NCBI GenBank assembly: GCA_023247795.1
Contig: JAHFFT010000017.1
Coordinates: forward strand, 1-50,249
Origin: Candidatus Omnitrophota bacterium
Lineage (GTDB): Bacteria; Omnitrophota; Gorgyraeia; Zapsychrales; JANLHA01
Length of the DNA stretch: 50,249 nt
Direction of reading: 5' to 3'
This document shows positions 36,201 through 48,200 of the stretch, one piece after another. The notes under the pieces are model-generated. The model did not search any database and was not told the origin of the DNA. It saw only the letters and a list, made by a program, of their open reading frames with translations. Each line of letters begins with the position of its first letter. Within the stretch, counting starts at the first letter, position 1. The translations under genes and the position numbers were made by a program.

Positions 36201-39200
36201 GCTTTAGGAATTCTAAATATTGTTTTATTTATCACATTGATCTATGTTTTTGTTGGCAGAATTCCTGTCTTTTCTGCCTTCCTGTTTTCTGTTATGTATG
36301 CTCTGGCAGAATATATTAATAATTTTATTTTCCCATTGAGTACTGCCAAATATGGATTTTTGTGGGTCGTGTTCCCGCCGCGTTGGTTGGCTTATCAATT
36401 ATCAAGATTCCTGGGGCAACAACCCAAAGCTTTGCCGAAGGCCGGATATAGGGGAGGGTGGATCGGACATGAAATGAAAAAGTGGAGAGCCTCTGTAAAG
36501 ACTTCTACTCCATCTGAACCAACCGGCTGGATTATACCCAAAACAGCCGGGACGTATGAGTCAAAGAGGAGGTCCTCCGCGGGTTTTGAGAAGATCGAAG
36601 GATCGAATAACATAGATCTTTTACTTGTTGGCATGATTTTTGCCTTCCTACTCATATCATTTTTTACCAGAGTAACGAGTGCTACAACTCCACAAACTTT
36701 TGATTCAGAACACAAAGGGGCTACTGGAAACGGGCCCAGGTTTGAGAGTAAGAGGGAAACACAGATCCATATGGCCTATTTGAGGCTCGAAGGAGAGCCT
36801 AAAGGCGACGACTTGTTTGAGATAATGAGAGAATTACAAATTTTTGTTCATAATTTATTGCTCGACCTTTTACCTCATACTCAGGCCCCGCCGCGCAAGC
36901 CGATTATGAGCATTGAAGTCGTAAATGATGAAGTTGTGATGGTTGTTGGTCCGTTGCCTGCAGGACAAATTTCCGCAACATTCCCGTCAAGCGTGTCATT
37001 GCGAGCGCAACGAAGTGCAGCGACGCAATCTTTCTTGAACAAGATTGCTTCGTCGCTAGAAACGCTCCTCGCAATGACAAAACTAAGAGCTTATCGTACG
37101 GTTTTGCAAGTATTGGCGGGGATTGGATTGGTGTGGACCATCAATCAATGGACATGGGCCGATGATGGCCTGCCACCGGATCAGCCGCCGCATGAAAAAA
37201 CGCAGGTCATTGGTTTGAAAAAAGGCTGGAACTTGATTTCGGTTGGTGTCCTTGATACCGAGACGACCGTTGCTCAATTCAAAACCAAAGCTGGTGTCGT
37301 CGGAAAGGTCTGGACTTGGGACGCGGTCAATCAGCGAATGATCGTAGCCAACGAGGCCACACCATTGGTGCCAGGGTCAGGGTATTGGGTCTATGTGTTG
37401 TCAGCAAAAAATATTTCGCTACGTGGTGTTGCGCCGCAATTCACGATGAATTTGAAGTCAGGCTGGAATCTCGGCGGTGCTGGTGCCAAAGACCCTATCG
37501 CCGTGCAGACGTTGATTCATGGCGACAGCATTCTCGTTGTGTGGGCTTGGGATGGTCAGCATTTTGTGAGTGTGCATTCGCTCAATTCAGGAGCAGGTTA
37601 TTGGGTCTATGTGTTAGATCATGTAACAATCTCCGAACCAGAAAATTCAGTACCGGGAAGCACAAGCAATCATTCGTTCCTTTTAGCGATACCAGTGATC
37701 CTGTTTTTCTGGTTTGTTGTTTCCATGAGACATCATTTATCCAGACTCTTCATGATGTTGGGGACGATCGTGGTATTAAGTCAGGGCGACGCGCGCAAGG
37801 CGAACGCCGATGATGATCCACCACCGCCGCCACTGCATGAAGCGACTCAGACTTTCAACTTAAGCCCAGGCTGGCATTTGGTTTCGTTTGCGGTGGCTGA
37901 TTCAGGGAAGACGGTCGCCCAGTTCAAGACCCAGGTCGGCGCGATTGGTTTTGTTTGGAGTATGGTTGATGGAAAGCTTGCTCGTGTCAGCGACGAATCC
38001 ATGTTAACACCGTTTCAAGGTCTTTGGGTTTATGTGCATCGGTCAGCGGTCGATGTGGTTGTGAAAGGTGATGAGACCGATTTTGAAGTCAATCTGATTA
38101 AAGGCTGGAACCTGATCGGCGGGCCGCTGCAGCCGATCTCACTCGATGATGTCATAGGCAAAGAGATCATAGATGGAACGGTATGGACGTGGGAAAGAGA
38201 CCATTTTGTTGCCGCTAAAATTTTGCAATCAACAAAAGCTTATTTGGTTCATGCCAGCCGATCCGGCACCATAAGCAATAGGGGACAGTCCCCAACAGGG
38301 GACAGTCCCCTTAATGGTCCGGCGCACTTGGCCCTGGCCCAGTTGGGCGCGCGGAAATATCCCATTCTCAACGCGATCCTGCGTTTCTTTTTGATGGTGA
38401 CTCTGGTCACCCCGATTCATGAGTTGGGGCATATCTTATGGGGGACAGTCCCCAAAAGGGGACAGTCCCCCCATAAACCATCCGCGGGAATTTGGGATGT
38501 TCTTTATTTTGGCCGGGTCGACGGGATCCGCGGCTCGCCGCTGCTTGGCGGAATGGTCGCTAATTTGATTGTCGTCATTGTTAGCTGGATCGTTAACTTT
38601 GCCGTTTCTCATCCGATCGTCCACGCGATCATTCTACTTTTACAAGTCAGCCATTTGCTCGCGTTTTTTGTGGAGCGTTCGTATTCCCTAGGCGATTATA
38701 ACAAATACATATTGGAAAGAATCCACCAAGGATTGTCCCGCGAGCATCCGGTTTGGATTTCTGCTCTCCGGGGAACCATATTGACGGTTTTAGGGACATT
38801 TACCGACGATATGGCCGAACAGGTGAACGCCTGGTTGAGAAAAGCGCGGCTGTTGATTGTTATCATCGATCGAAATATTGAGGATGAAGAAACGCGGGGT
38901 TTCATTGAAAAGATCGAGCCGCGTTTAAGAAAAAATTTGATCATTTACGCGAATAACGGGGCCCAAAAATATCTCTTTAAGTCCGGAAGGATCATTCCTG
39001 ACGTCTTTTATAACGATCGACTAAGATTTTCGGAAGCCACAAAGCAGCACGTTATTGATGATTTGAAAACAAATGGCCTTATTGATCTTGGTCTTGCGCT
39101 TCCATATGTCTTTTATACGGCTGCGGATATCGCGGCCGGCAATGATCAAGTCATGAAGGACATGAAGGGTTTGATCAAAATTTCTTTTGATCATCCGACG

Positions 39201-42200
39201 GACGCAAAGGGTCTGCCGAAGGAAATCATGTACGGTGGATTTGGGGTGCATGCATCGGAATATTTTATGGAACGATTTAATAAAAATCTGGGACGTTTCC
39301 CGGATGACAGTTATCAGAAAATCATTGCCGCTTCACTTTTACCAACAACTGTCGCGGAAAATGATAAGACAAAATTAATCAGCAATTTTGTGAGATTGAG
39401 TCCTTACCTTCGTGACCAGCCTTGGGGAGGCCGGTGGATTAATCTGCTTAAATGCATTGATAGAGGACGAATCGACTTTAATATTTCTGAGTCCTGGGAA
39501 GTCTCGACCCATCCGGATAATCCATCGAGGATTATTAACGGGACCCTTGGGAATGTGCCCCTTGACCAAATTGAAGCTCTTGGGTTGGGAGACGGCTTTT
39601 ACGGGACCGCGGTCATGGAGAATTATGGTGGGACAGTTCCCTTTATCCTGAAGTTTTTAGACGGGCAGGGCATCACGTCGGTCCATGTTCACCCCAGCAG
39701 CGAGATTGCCAGACAGCTTAGCGAAAAGGATCAAGGAAAGGCCGAAACGTTCATTATTATTGCTGCTGACAAAGGCAGCACATTTTATCTTGGCCTGAAG
39801 CCAAAGGTCACCGAGGAGCTGCTCAGAGAAGCCATTGCCGATGGTGAAGACTTGCGGAAATATTTGAATGTCGTGCACCCTCAGCCAGAGGAGTCTTTCA
39901 CCGTGCCGGCCGGGACCGTCCATTGTTTAGAGGGCGGGATCAAAACTTTAGAAATCGGCCATCCGTCTGATTTAACGTATCGCCTGTTGGATCCTTCCGG
40001 CCGTCCTTTACAGGTCACTAAAGCACTGATAGCGGCTGATTTTGATCAGCTCCGCGGGAAAGATTTGGTGAATTATCTAAAAGCTCCCTGGCAGAAGATC
40101 GAGGAATTTGCGGACGGTCAAGGAGAACGGTTTATTGTCAAAGGTCATCCTGATTTTCACATTGAAGCCTTGAAGTTAAGAGGATTTTCCGCCGAAGAAA
40201 TTCAAAAGTCGCCCTTATCAATATCGGATCAAACTTCTGACCGGTTCCATGTTTATACGGTGGTGAAAGGACAAGTGACTTTAAGAAATACGCGAAATGG
40301 AACCCGAGAACCGTTGATCGTCGGGCATACTTTGGTTGTCCCCGCGGCATTAGGAGAGTATGAGATCATCGCCGATTCGGGTCAAGAAACACTGCTTTTT
40401 AAAGTTTATCCGGAGTTCCCCGCGGATCGTCCAAAACTTAACCGAGTCGTCGCCTTTCATCCGGGAAGTTCGCGATTTATCATAGGCATCGCAACGAAGG
40501 AGCAGGGGATTGACGCGACTGGAAAATTTAACTGGCGGAATCGTATCGCTGAGAAACGCAGAAAGTTTGGATCAAACCTAGACAGCGAAGTGTTTATGGG
40601 TGAAATAGTTGATCTCATTGTTGAGGAAATTGGTCGGTTATTGGAACATCGTTCGGTGCCGGTTGAATTGATCACGGAAATCGGTATTTCTTGGCCGGGC
40701 CCGGTTAATTATCAGGAAGGCACGGTTTCCGGAACGTATTTTGGTGCCAGCGAGAATTATCCATTAGCAAAGAAATTAGAAGAGCGCTTCGGCAATCGTA
40801 CTAAAGTTGAGATCATCACCGATGCCTTGGCCATGACCATCAGCGAATGCGTTTTACCGGACGGAAAGTTGTATGGGAAAAAAGATGGGCTCGGAGTGAA
40901 TTTAGCTTCTGGAATCGCCGTCGGGGTATTAACAAATGGTTTCGTGACAAATCAGGCGAAATATCAAACCGCGGATGGTGAATTAGAGATTGAAAATGGA
41001 TTGGGGCAAATCGGTCGGCATGTTATACGAAATAGTGAATTTCCGTTTGCCTGGAAATATCGCCCAACCCAAGACGGCAGTGTGCCGGAAATGTCCGAAG
41101 ACGAGGTTCGCTTAAGTCAAACGATTGGCGGCCCGGGTTTGGCCCGACGCTACGTGAAAAGGATGATGGCAGAAGACAGTCAGAATAGTCCTACAAAAGG
41201 ATTTATCACAATTGATGAGCATGAGAAGTTCCACAATCTCTCGTTGCATAATATCGATTGGAGATTACAAATACTTGATGCCGAGGCCATTGAGCTGGTC
41301 GACGCGGTCCTCAAACAGGCCACCAAGCGATTCAACGCGGGAGATCAAATGACCCTCAGGTTTGTGCAGGATATTGGCTATGAATTAGGTTCTGCCCTGG
41401 CCGTCTTTATCAAGGCCTATCAAGACCAATTCTTTTCCGGAGAGGATCTTCCATTGGTGCTGATGGGCGGCGTAGGAAGAAACTTTGCTTTGCCGGAGCC
41501 ACAGATCGGCAGAACAGATGTTTTTGTCGAGGCTGTTGACGAGACGCTTAAGTCCAACGGGATTAACAATTTTCAGGTTGTACGGTCTATTTCAGAAGAA
41601 TTCAGTGAGATCAGCGCCTTTACACCGACGCCAGAGGCCGAGCGAAAGGTTCGTCATATCATCGACGAGCAAATATCTTCCGAATTTTTGGGGTCGACCG
41701 CAACCATCCTGCTTTTGATCGCACTGCCATTGATTTTGCTCGTTCGTTATTTGAAGGGACTGGGTCGGCGGGCTATTCTCAATCCGCTGCTCGCGGGATC
41801 GCTGTTATTGACTGGATGTTTGAGTTCGAAATCTGTTCGAATGCCAGCGCCGGCCGAGCGGCATTTTCAAAACGTCGGAATCGTCGGCAAGAATTTGAAT
41901 TTGGTAGAACTGCGCAATACCCTTCGCCGCTATCAGTATTCCGACGAAGACATCAATGCTATTTTAGAGGCGTTTTTTAAGTTGGTTGAACAGGCGGATC
42001 TGCGTGGATTTACGGAAAAGGACGATGTCCTTAAGATTTTATCCGAGTATCACCGGCGGCTGGATTTAGTCGGAGTTAATTATGAAAATCCCGACAATAT
42101 TTATCGAGTCTTGTTAAATCATTTGCCTGGTTTCAAAGCCATCGGTATTCCTGATATCTTCGCGTACATTGATCAACAAGATTCACTTTCGTCCAATGAA

Positions 42201-45200
42201 AAGCTCGATTGGAAGCGGCTTTTTATTTCTTGTGCCCCAACGGCGATGGTGGCAAATTTGTTGATCCAGGCGACCGCCCCGACATCGATTCGCAACAACC
42301 TTACCTTTGGGGTCGTTAGTGTTGAGCCTAAACATGCTTGTACGCTCATTTCATTGGGGGGGGATCAATATTTCATTGTCGATTTTGCTTTGGGTATCTT
42401 TAGAAAGATAGCATTGCTTGATCACTATCAGTTGAGTGGGGAAACCTATACCTTGGTCCATCCCATGACTTCGGGTTCAATCCTCTCGCTCAGGCGGCAA
42501 ATTGACGCTGGGTTTTTTGGTTATGGTCGTCTCAGCGATGGAGAACTCGGCAATGTCGTGTATCCTTCGCTAACGATCAATGGAAATCTACAAACGATCC
42601 TATCGGCGATTTATGACAATTTTGCTCACATGTTAATTGATGTTGACCAGCTTCAATTGGCAAAACAGTTGCTGGATCATGCTGAAAAACAGGATCCGAA
42701 TGATAGTACTGTGTTAGTCCGGCAGGGAGAAGTGGCATGTCGGTTGGGGGATATTGCAAGGGCTGTGGAATATTTCTCTCGAGCGCTTAAGATTGCAGCG
42801 GATCCTCGCGCTCTGCAAGGTTGGGCGATGATAAAGTATTATGAAGGAAGTTACGAAGAGGCCTTAACCATAATTAACATGGCACTGAATTATGATCCGC
42901 TCAGCCCAGCAATTTATAATTTCTTAGGCCTTATTCAATCCCATCTGGGCCATCCCGAGGAAGCCATAGGGAATTTCAAGATCGGGCTGATGATTGCCCC
43001 TGGCAATACAAATATACAAAATAATTTGGCAATGGTGCTGGTTGATAACGGTAAAGGTGAAGAAGGGATTGGGATTTATCTGAGTTTAGCACAGGCCGCT
43101 CCGCAAAATATCGAAAGACAGGAAAATCTTGCCCGGGCTTATCGCAAAGCTGGACGTTTTGCCGACGCGGTCAAGGTTTATCAGCGAATATTGCGACTGG
43201 ATCCCAACGATGCCGAGGCCTTAGCCAATGTTGGGTTAAATGCCTATCAGCGAGGAGCAATCACGGAAGGGTTGTTACAGATCCTTGAGGCCATCAATCT
43301 CGACCCCAGTCTTTTCGATCAGCTTCCGCTCGATATACAGGTGAAGATGATAGCAAACGAACAATGGCGCCGTGAACTGCCGCAGTCATTGCGTGAGAAA
43401 ATTGAGAAGGAAGGCTGGCATCCGACGGTGATCGAGATCCCAATGCAAATGACCCATGATGTATCTTGGGCAGGCATCTTCGTGTTGATTATTGTTTTGG
43501 CGGCGGTCGCGTGTCGGCAAATGATTTTCTCGGAGCGATATGTGTCATTGCGAGCCCTGCAGGGGCGAAGCAATCTTAAAAGATTGGATTGCTTCGTCGC
43601 TTCGCTCTTTGCAATGACATTCTTACTATTGGGGCGTCCCGTCGAAGCCAGTGTCAATCAAGACAATGATTTTCTCAAGGACTTGATGAAGAATCGCGAT
43701 ACTCCGAAGTTTGACTTAAAAGCACTGCCGTCTCGGCAAGAGCCAAATGTTGTGGATGAAATCATTTATCATTTGCAGAATGGGAATTTCGCGAGGGTCA
43801 AGGAGATTTTGGAAGAACTTTTACAAAAATATCCGCAAGAGTCGTATCTCTATTACAACTTAGGAGTTATCAATCAACACCAAGGGAATGATGCCGAGGC
43901 TGAGAAATATTATCAGAAGACGATTGCATTGAATCCCCAGGCCGACGCGGCCTATTTCAATCTGTCTGGCATTTATGAATCTCGGGGACAACTCAAGGAG
44001 GCTGCTGCGGCGCTTGAGCAGGCCGTTCGTTGGCAGCCGCAGGAAGCTCAATATTGGCGGGAATTGGGCCTGATTTATTTCCGTTTATCCAAAGATCAGG
44101 ACGCTCTTGAAGCCTGGGAAGAGGCTTTCCGTCTTAACCCCAAAGACGCTTTTACCTGCATGTATCTAGGAATGACTTACATTGAAAATAAACAAGACCA
44201 GCAGGCGGTTAATGTTCTTTTACAGGCAACTAAGATCGATACGAAACAGGTGCACGCATGGGCGATGTTAGGAGATGCTTATGTCAATTTACAGAATTTT
44301 GAAAAGGCGGTCGACGCTTATCAGCAATCAGAAAAGAACGGGAATACCAATGACGAGTTTTATAACGCTTGGATAGACGCTCTGATGGGGCTCAAGCGCT
44401 ATGACGACGTGCTGCCGGTCTGCGAAAGGGCCGTTAATAAGTACCCTGATAATTTAAGACTTCTTGCTTCGCTGGTAGACATTTACGTGAATAAAAAAGA
44501 CTGGAAAGCGGCCGCTGCTGTTTGTGAAAAAATTATTGTTCAGCATCAAAATGACAAGGACAAGACGATAACAATTAAAGTTTTAAAGCATCTGCGTGGG
44601 TTTTACATGAAGGCCGGAAATATTGAAAACGCGGACAAGGTTTTTCAGCAATGGCAACAACTCCAATCGCCGACACCAAATCCAGGGGCGCCAATAACTC
44701 CGGTTCCCGGAACTCCAGCGTCAGCACCGCAGCAGAGTCATTCTGCGGTTCTCTATGCGTTGCTTGTGTTTTTGGTGGTCGCGGTCATCTTCGGCATAGC
44801 TGTTAACACATCCTGTCGGGCCGCTAGGGCTCTTTTAGCGGCTTTGTCATTTTTGGTGGCGGTCATATCCAGCGCTGAGGTCACTGAAAATAATGAGAAG
44901 CCGGCTCCTACGGTTGAGGTTTCATCCGACACCAAGGTCATTGAATATATAGTGAAGCCGGGCGACACTCTTTCGGTTATGGCAGAAAGATTTGAAACAT
45001 CCGTTGAGCGGATCATCGAGCTTAATAAAGATATTGTGTGGGTACAGTCAGTAAAAAATCCAAAGCTGTGGATACCGATTATTTATGCTGAGCAAACATA
45101 TAAAATCGATGTGGGGAATAGAAAGCTGGACAATCCCGCTGAGTATTTTCGTAGACGAGACGCAAATCAGCAAGTTGAAATTGAAGATGAAAAAAAATCG

Positions 45201-48200
45201 GTAGACGATTTAAAGATTGTGGATCGCTTGCTGGAACGGTTCAGGGCGAAGCCCCAGGAAGCGGGGTCTTTAGGCAACTCAGACACCACATCCAGACTGG
45301 GTGAATGGATACGAAGGTTCGCACCGCTTTTATTTCTTTTCGCATTCTTTGGACTTGGTTTTTATTTGTTATATTTGATATGGTTTGGCGCGAAAAAATC
45401 TAAAAGTCAAATTGCTGAGAATGACGACGACTCTGACCTGCTCTATCTGGAACGGGAAGATCAATCGGACGAGAAGTATCGGGAAGTTACAGGCAATATT
45501 AGAGAATTGAATGAGTATTCTAACGATCATCCGGACATGTTTCAAAATATTTATGGAGAGCATAGCCGGTACTTTATGATTGTATTTCTGGCTTTAAAAT
45601 ATTATCGAGATAAAGGGCGCTGGGAGACTGTTCGTAAACTCCGGGAGTTAAAATTGCACAGACCAATGCGGATATTGGGTGGGAAGATAGATGGTAATTA
45701 TAGCCAAGCCCGCATCGTTATTGAACATTACAAATCAAAATATCAGAAGAAAGATGGCCCAACAGCAGATTTTTCGGATTTAGATCCAAGATATTCCGAA
45801 ATGATCCCTCAATTGATATTGGTTGTGGAGCAAAGGGATTTGGAAAGGAAGATGGAGAATTTTGAAAGAGAAGCGAAGGAGCTTGACGCGAAATATGGGT
45901 ATGGTTATTCGAAATTTGGCAGTCTCCTTGCCTCAAGACGTTATTTTGAAATAGAAGAGGATGTTCATGAGGTAGAAAAGATTGACGAGAAGTTAAAGAA
46001 AGAATTGAGTTCAAATGGGAAATTTAGTAATTCGGTTCAAAATTTTGTTAAGAGCTATTTAAATATCGGAACGGTTCCGGGATATCAAGATCTCGCATTA
46101 ATGGCGGCACAGATAAAAGCGCTCCTTGATGAAATAGCACAAGAAAGAATTGCTGCAGCGTCGCCCCCTGCAGCGGATTCGAAGCCGGCCGACCAAGGCA
46201 CGCCAACACAAAACCAAAATATTTTCGTGCTTTGTGGTTTAGCCATGTTTGCGCTAGTCTTGCTGGTTTTACTTTGGCGAAAAGTTCGATCGGCCGCGAT
46301 GAGGATTTCTTCAATTGCGGATGTTTTAAAAACCGTCTGTCATTCGATGTTTCTTGTTTCTATCCTGCGGATTTTATTTGGTTCGTCGGCCATGGCGCAG
46401 GATACAGATGCCAGCCTCAACAAATACTATTTTATTGTGAGAAGCACAGGCCAGCCAAGGGAAACCATCACATTAAAAGAGATGAAAGATCGATTCAAAC
46501 GTATAAACTCTGAGGCGGATGTGACGTTTTGGGGTCCTGGTATTAGTGAACCCATCAGTTCAGAACAAATAGCAGATATCTTGGTGAAATATGGCCTGCT
46601 GCCGGCCGCTGGTGAAGTCAATCCGGAACCAGCAGCTCTAACAGCGGCGGAGCAGGCTCGTCGTCTGGCGGAACAAGCAGCACAGACCGAACAGGAACGT
46701 CTGGCGGCACAAAAGGAAGCAGAAAGTCTTGCGGTGAAAAATGCGCCCGTTTTTTCTTCCAACACAAACATCCCGGAGCATCTGGTATTGAACCACAAAG
46801 AAAGCGCGGCATGTTTAGCGACGATCAAAGACAAAAATCGAGATATTGAAGAGCGGATCGCGGCATTCGCGAAGTTAGGCGCGGCCGGTGATCTTTTCGC
46901 GGAAGACGAGGCCCGCAGGATTTTAGCGCTGATCCCAGGTAATCATGGTCAACAGTGGAGTGACATCATTACCGAGAGTGAAGCGGACTTGCAATATACC
47001 TTCCCTGATTTGACGCCGCAATCAATTTTTGTTTTCAAGGCCCCAGTCAAGTGGCTGGTATGGGCTTTCAAGGAATTACGAAGATTGGATAAACAAGGGC
47101 AATCTTCCTTGCGAGCTGCCGCGGCGCGTTATCTTGGTCAGATCGCTGAGAAAGCCGATGATCCGAAGCGAGATTCCAGAAGACTGATCATCACGTTGGA
47201 ACTTGATAAGAATCCCTATGTCCAGGCCATGGCCGCGGTGTCCTTAGGCGAGTATTTTAAATATCAGAAACTTTCTCATATGCAACGTGATCGCGCGATC
47301 AAAGCGTTGGGTCAAATCGCGCTCACCAACCCTTCGCAGCGCGCGCGCGGTGTTGCTTTAGCTGCTTTCTTGGCATTTGATAAGACCATGTATGATCCCA
47401 CCGTCGACGATCTTATTGTGGCGATCCTCGATCCGAAAAGATCAGAAAATCTTGTTATTTTGGAAATCGCGTCACAGATCGTCAGTCAATATCAGATATT
47501 TACCGCCGTGGATCCGCTCTTGGTCAGATTGCAGATGCCGGTCCCGGAAGGAAGTTCGGAAGAGCAAAAGAACCAAATCCGACGGTTTAAAGACCGAGTG
47601 ATTGAAGTTCTTGTCGATTTAGCGCCCAAGATCAAGAAAGAAGAATTTTTAGAAACCATCCGTTTCCATGCCCGACTGCTTTTAACCGAAAATGAAAATA
47701 GTCAGGATATTTTCAATACATCCTATTTGAAATTATTGCAGAGGCTAAAAGAGGATAAGTATTTATCCGACGAGGAGTATTCCGCATTCTTGGCCAGTCT
47801 CAAAAATGATTTGGGATATGAAACAACCCAGCACTTCAATGCCAATCACAACCAAACACTCTCTTCTTTAGCGGATATGGGCACGCAATATTCGACGATG
47901 ATAAATGAAAACGCAGCTGAGTATCCGAAGATCGCGGGTTATGGCAATGCCGACGTGGCACAATTGGCCACGGCCTTGCAGCGGGGTGAAGAACGTTTGC
48001 TCGCCGTCGATCGATTAGGAAATTTGGGCAGTCCGGAAGCGGAAGTTGTTTTAAGAGAGGCCCTGGGTCGTGAAACCGATCCGATGATGGTTTATGGTCT
48101 GAGCAAGGCATTGAAGCAAGTGACTGGCAAAACAGCACGACCTTATTTGGGCGCGGAAGATCCGCTCTTAAAGGCCATTGCAACGGCCTTGGCCAAACAG

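Noticed and set aside
37316..37813. 165-codon plus-strand frame in another phase
   Set aside because: Overlaps the GWNLIS domain and signal-like helix of the giant frame, begins without a ribosome-binding site, and is Cys/Arg-rich nonsense.
38281..38470. CRISPR array
   Set aside because: Only two units per cluster with four-base gaps; these are short palindromic repeats, not repeat-spacer arrays.
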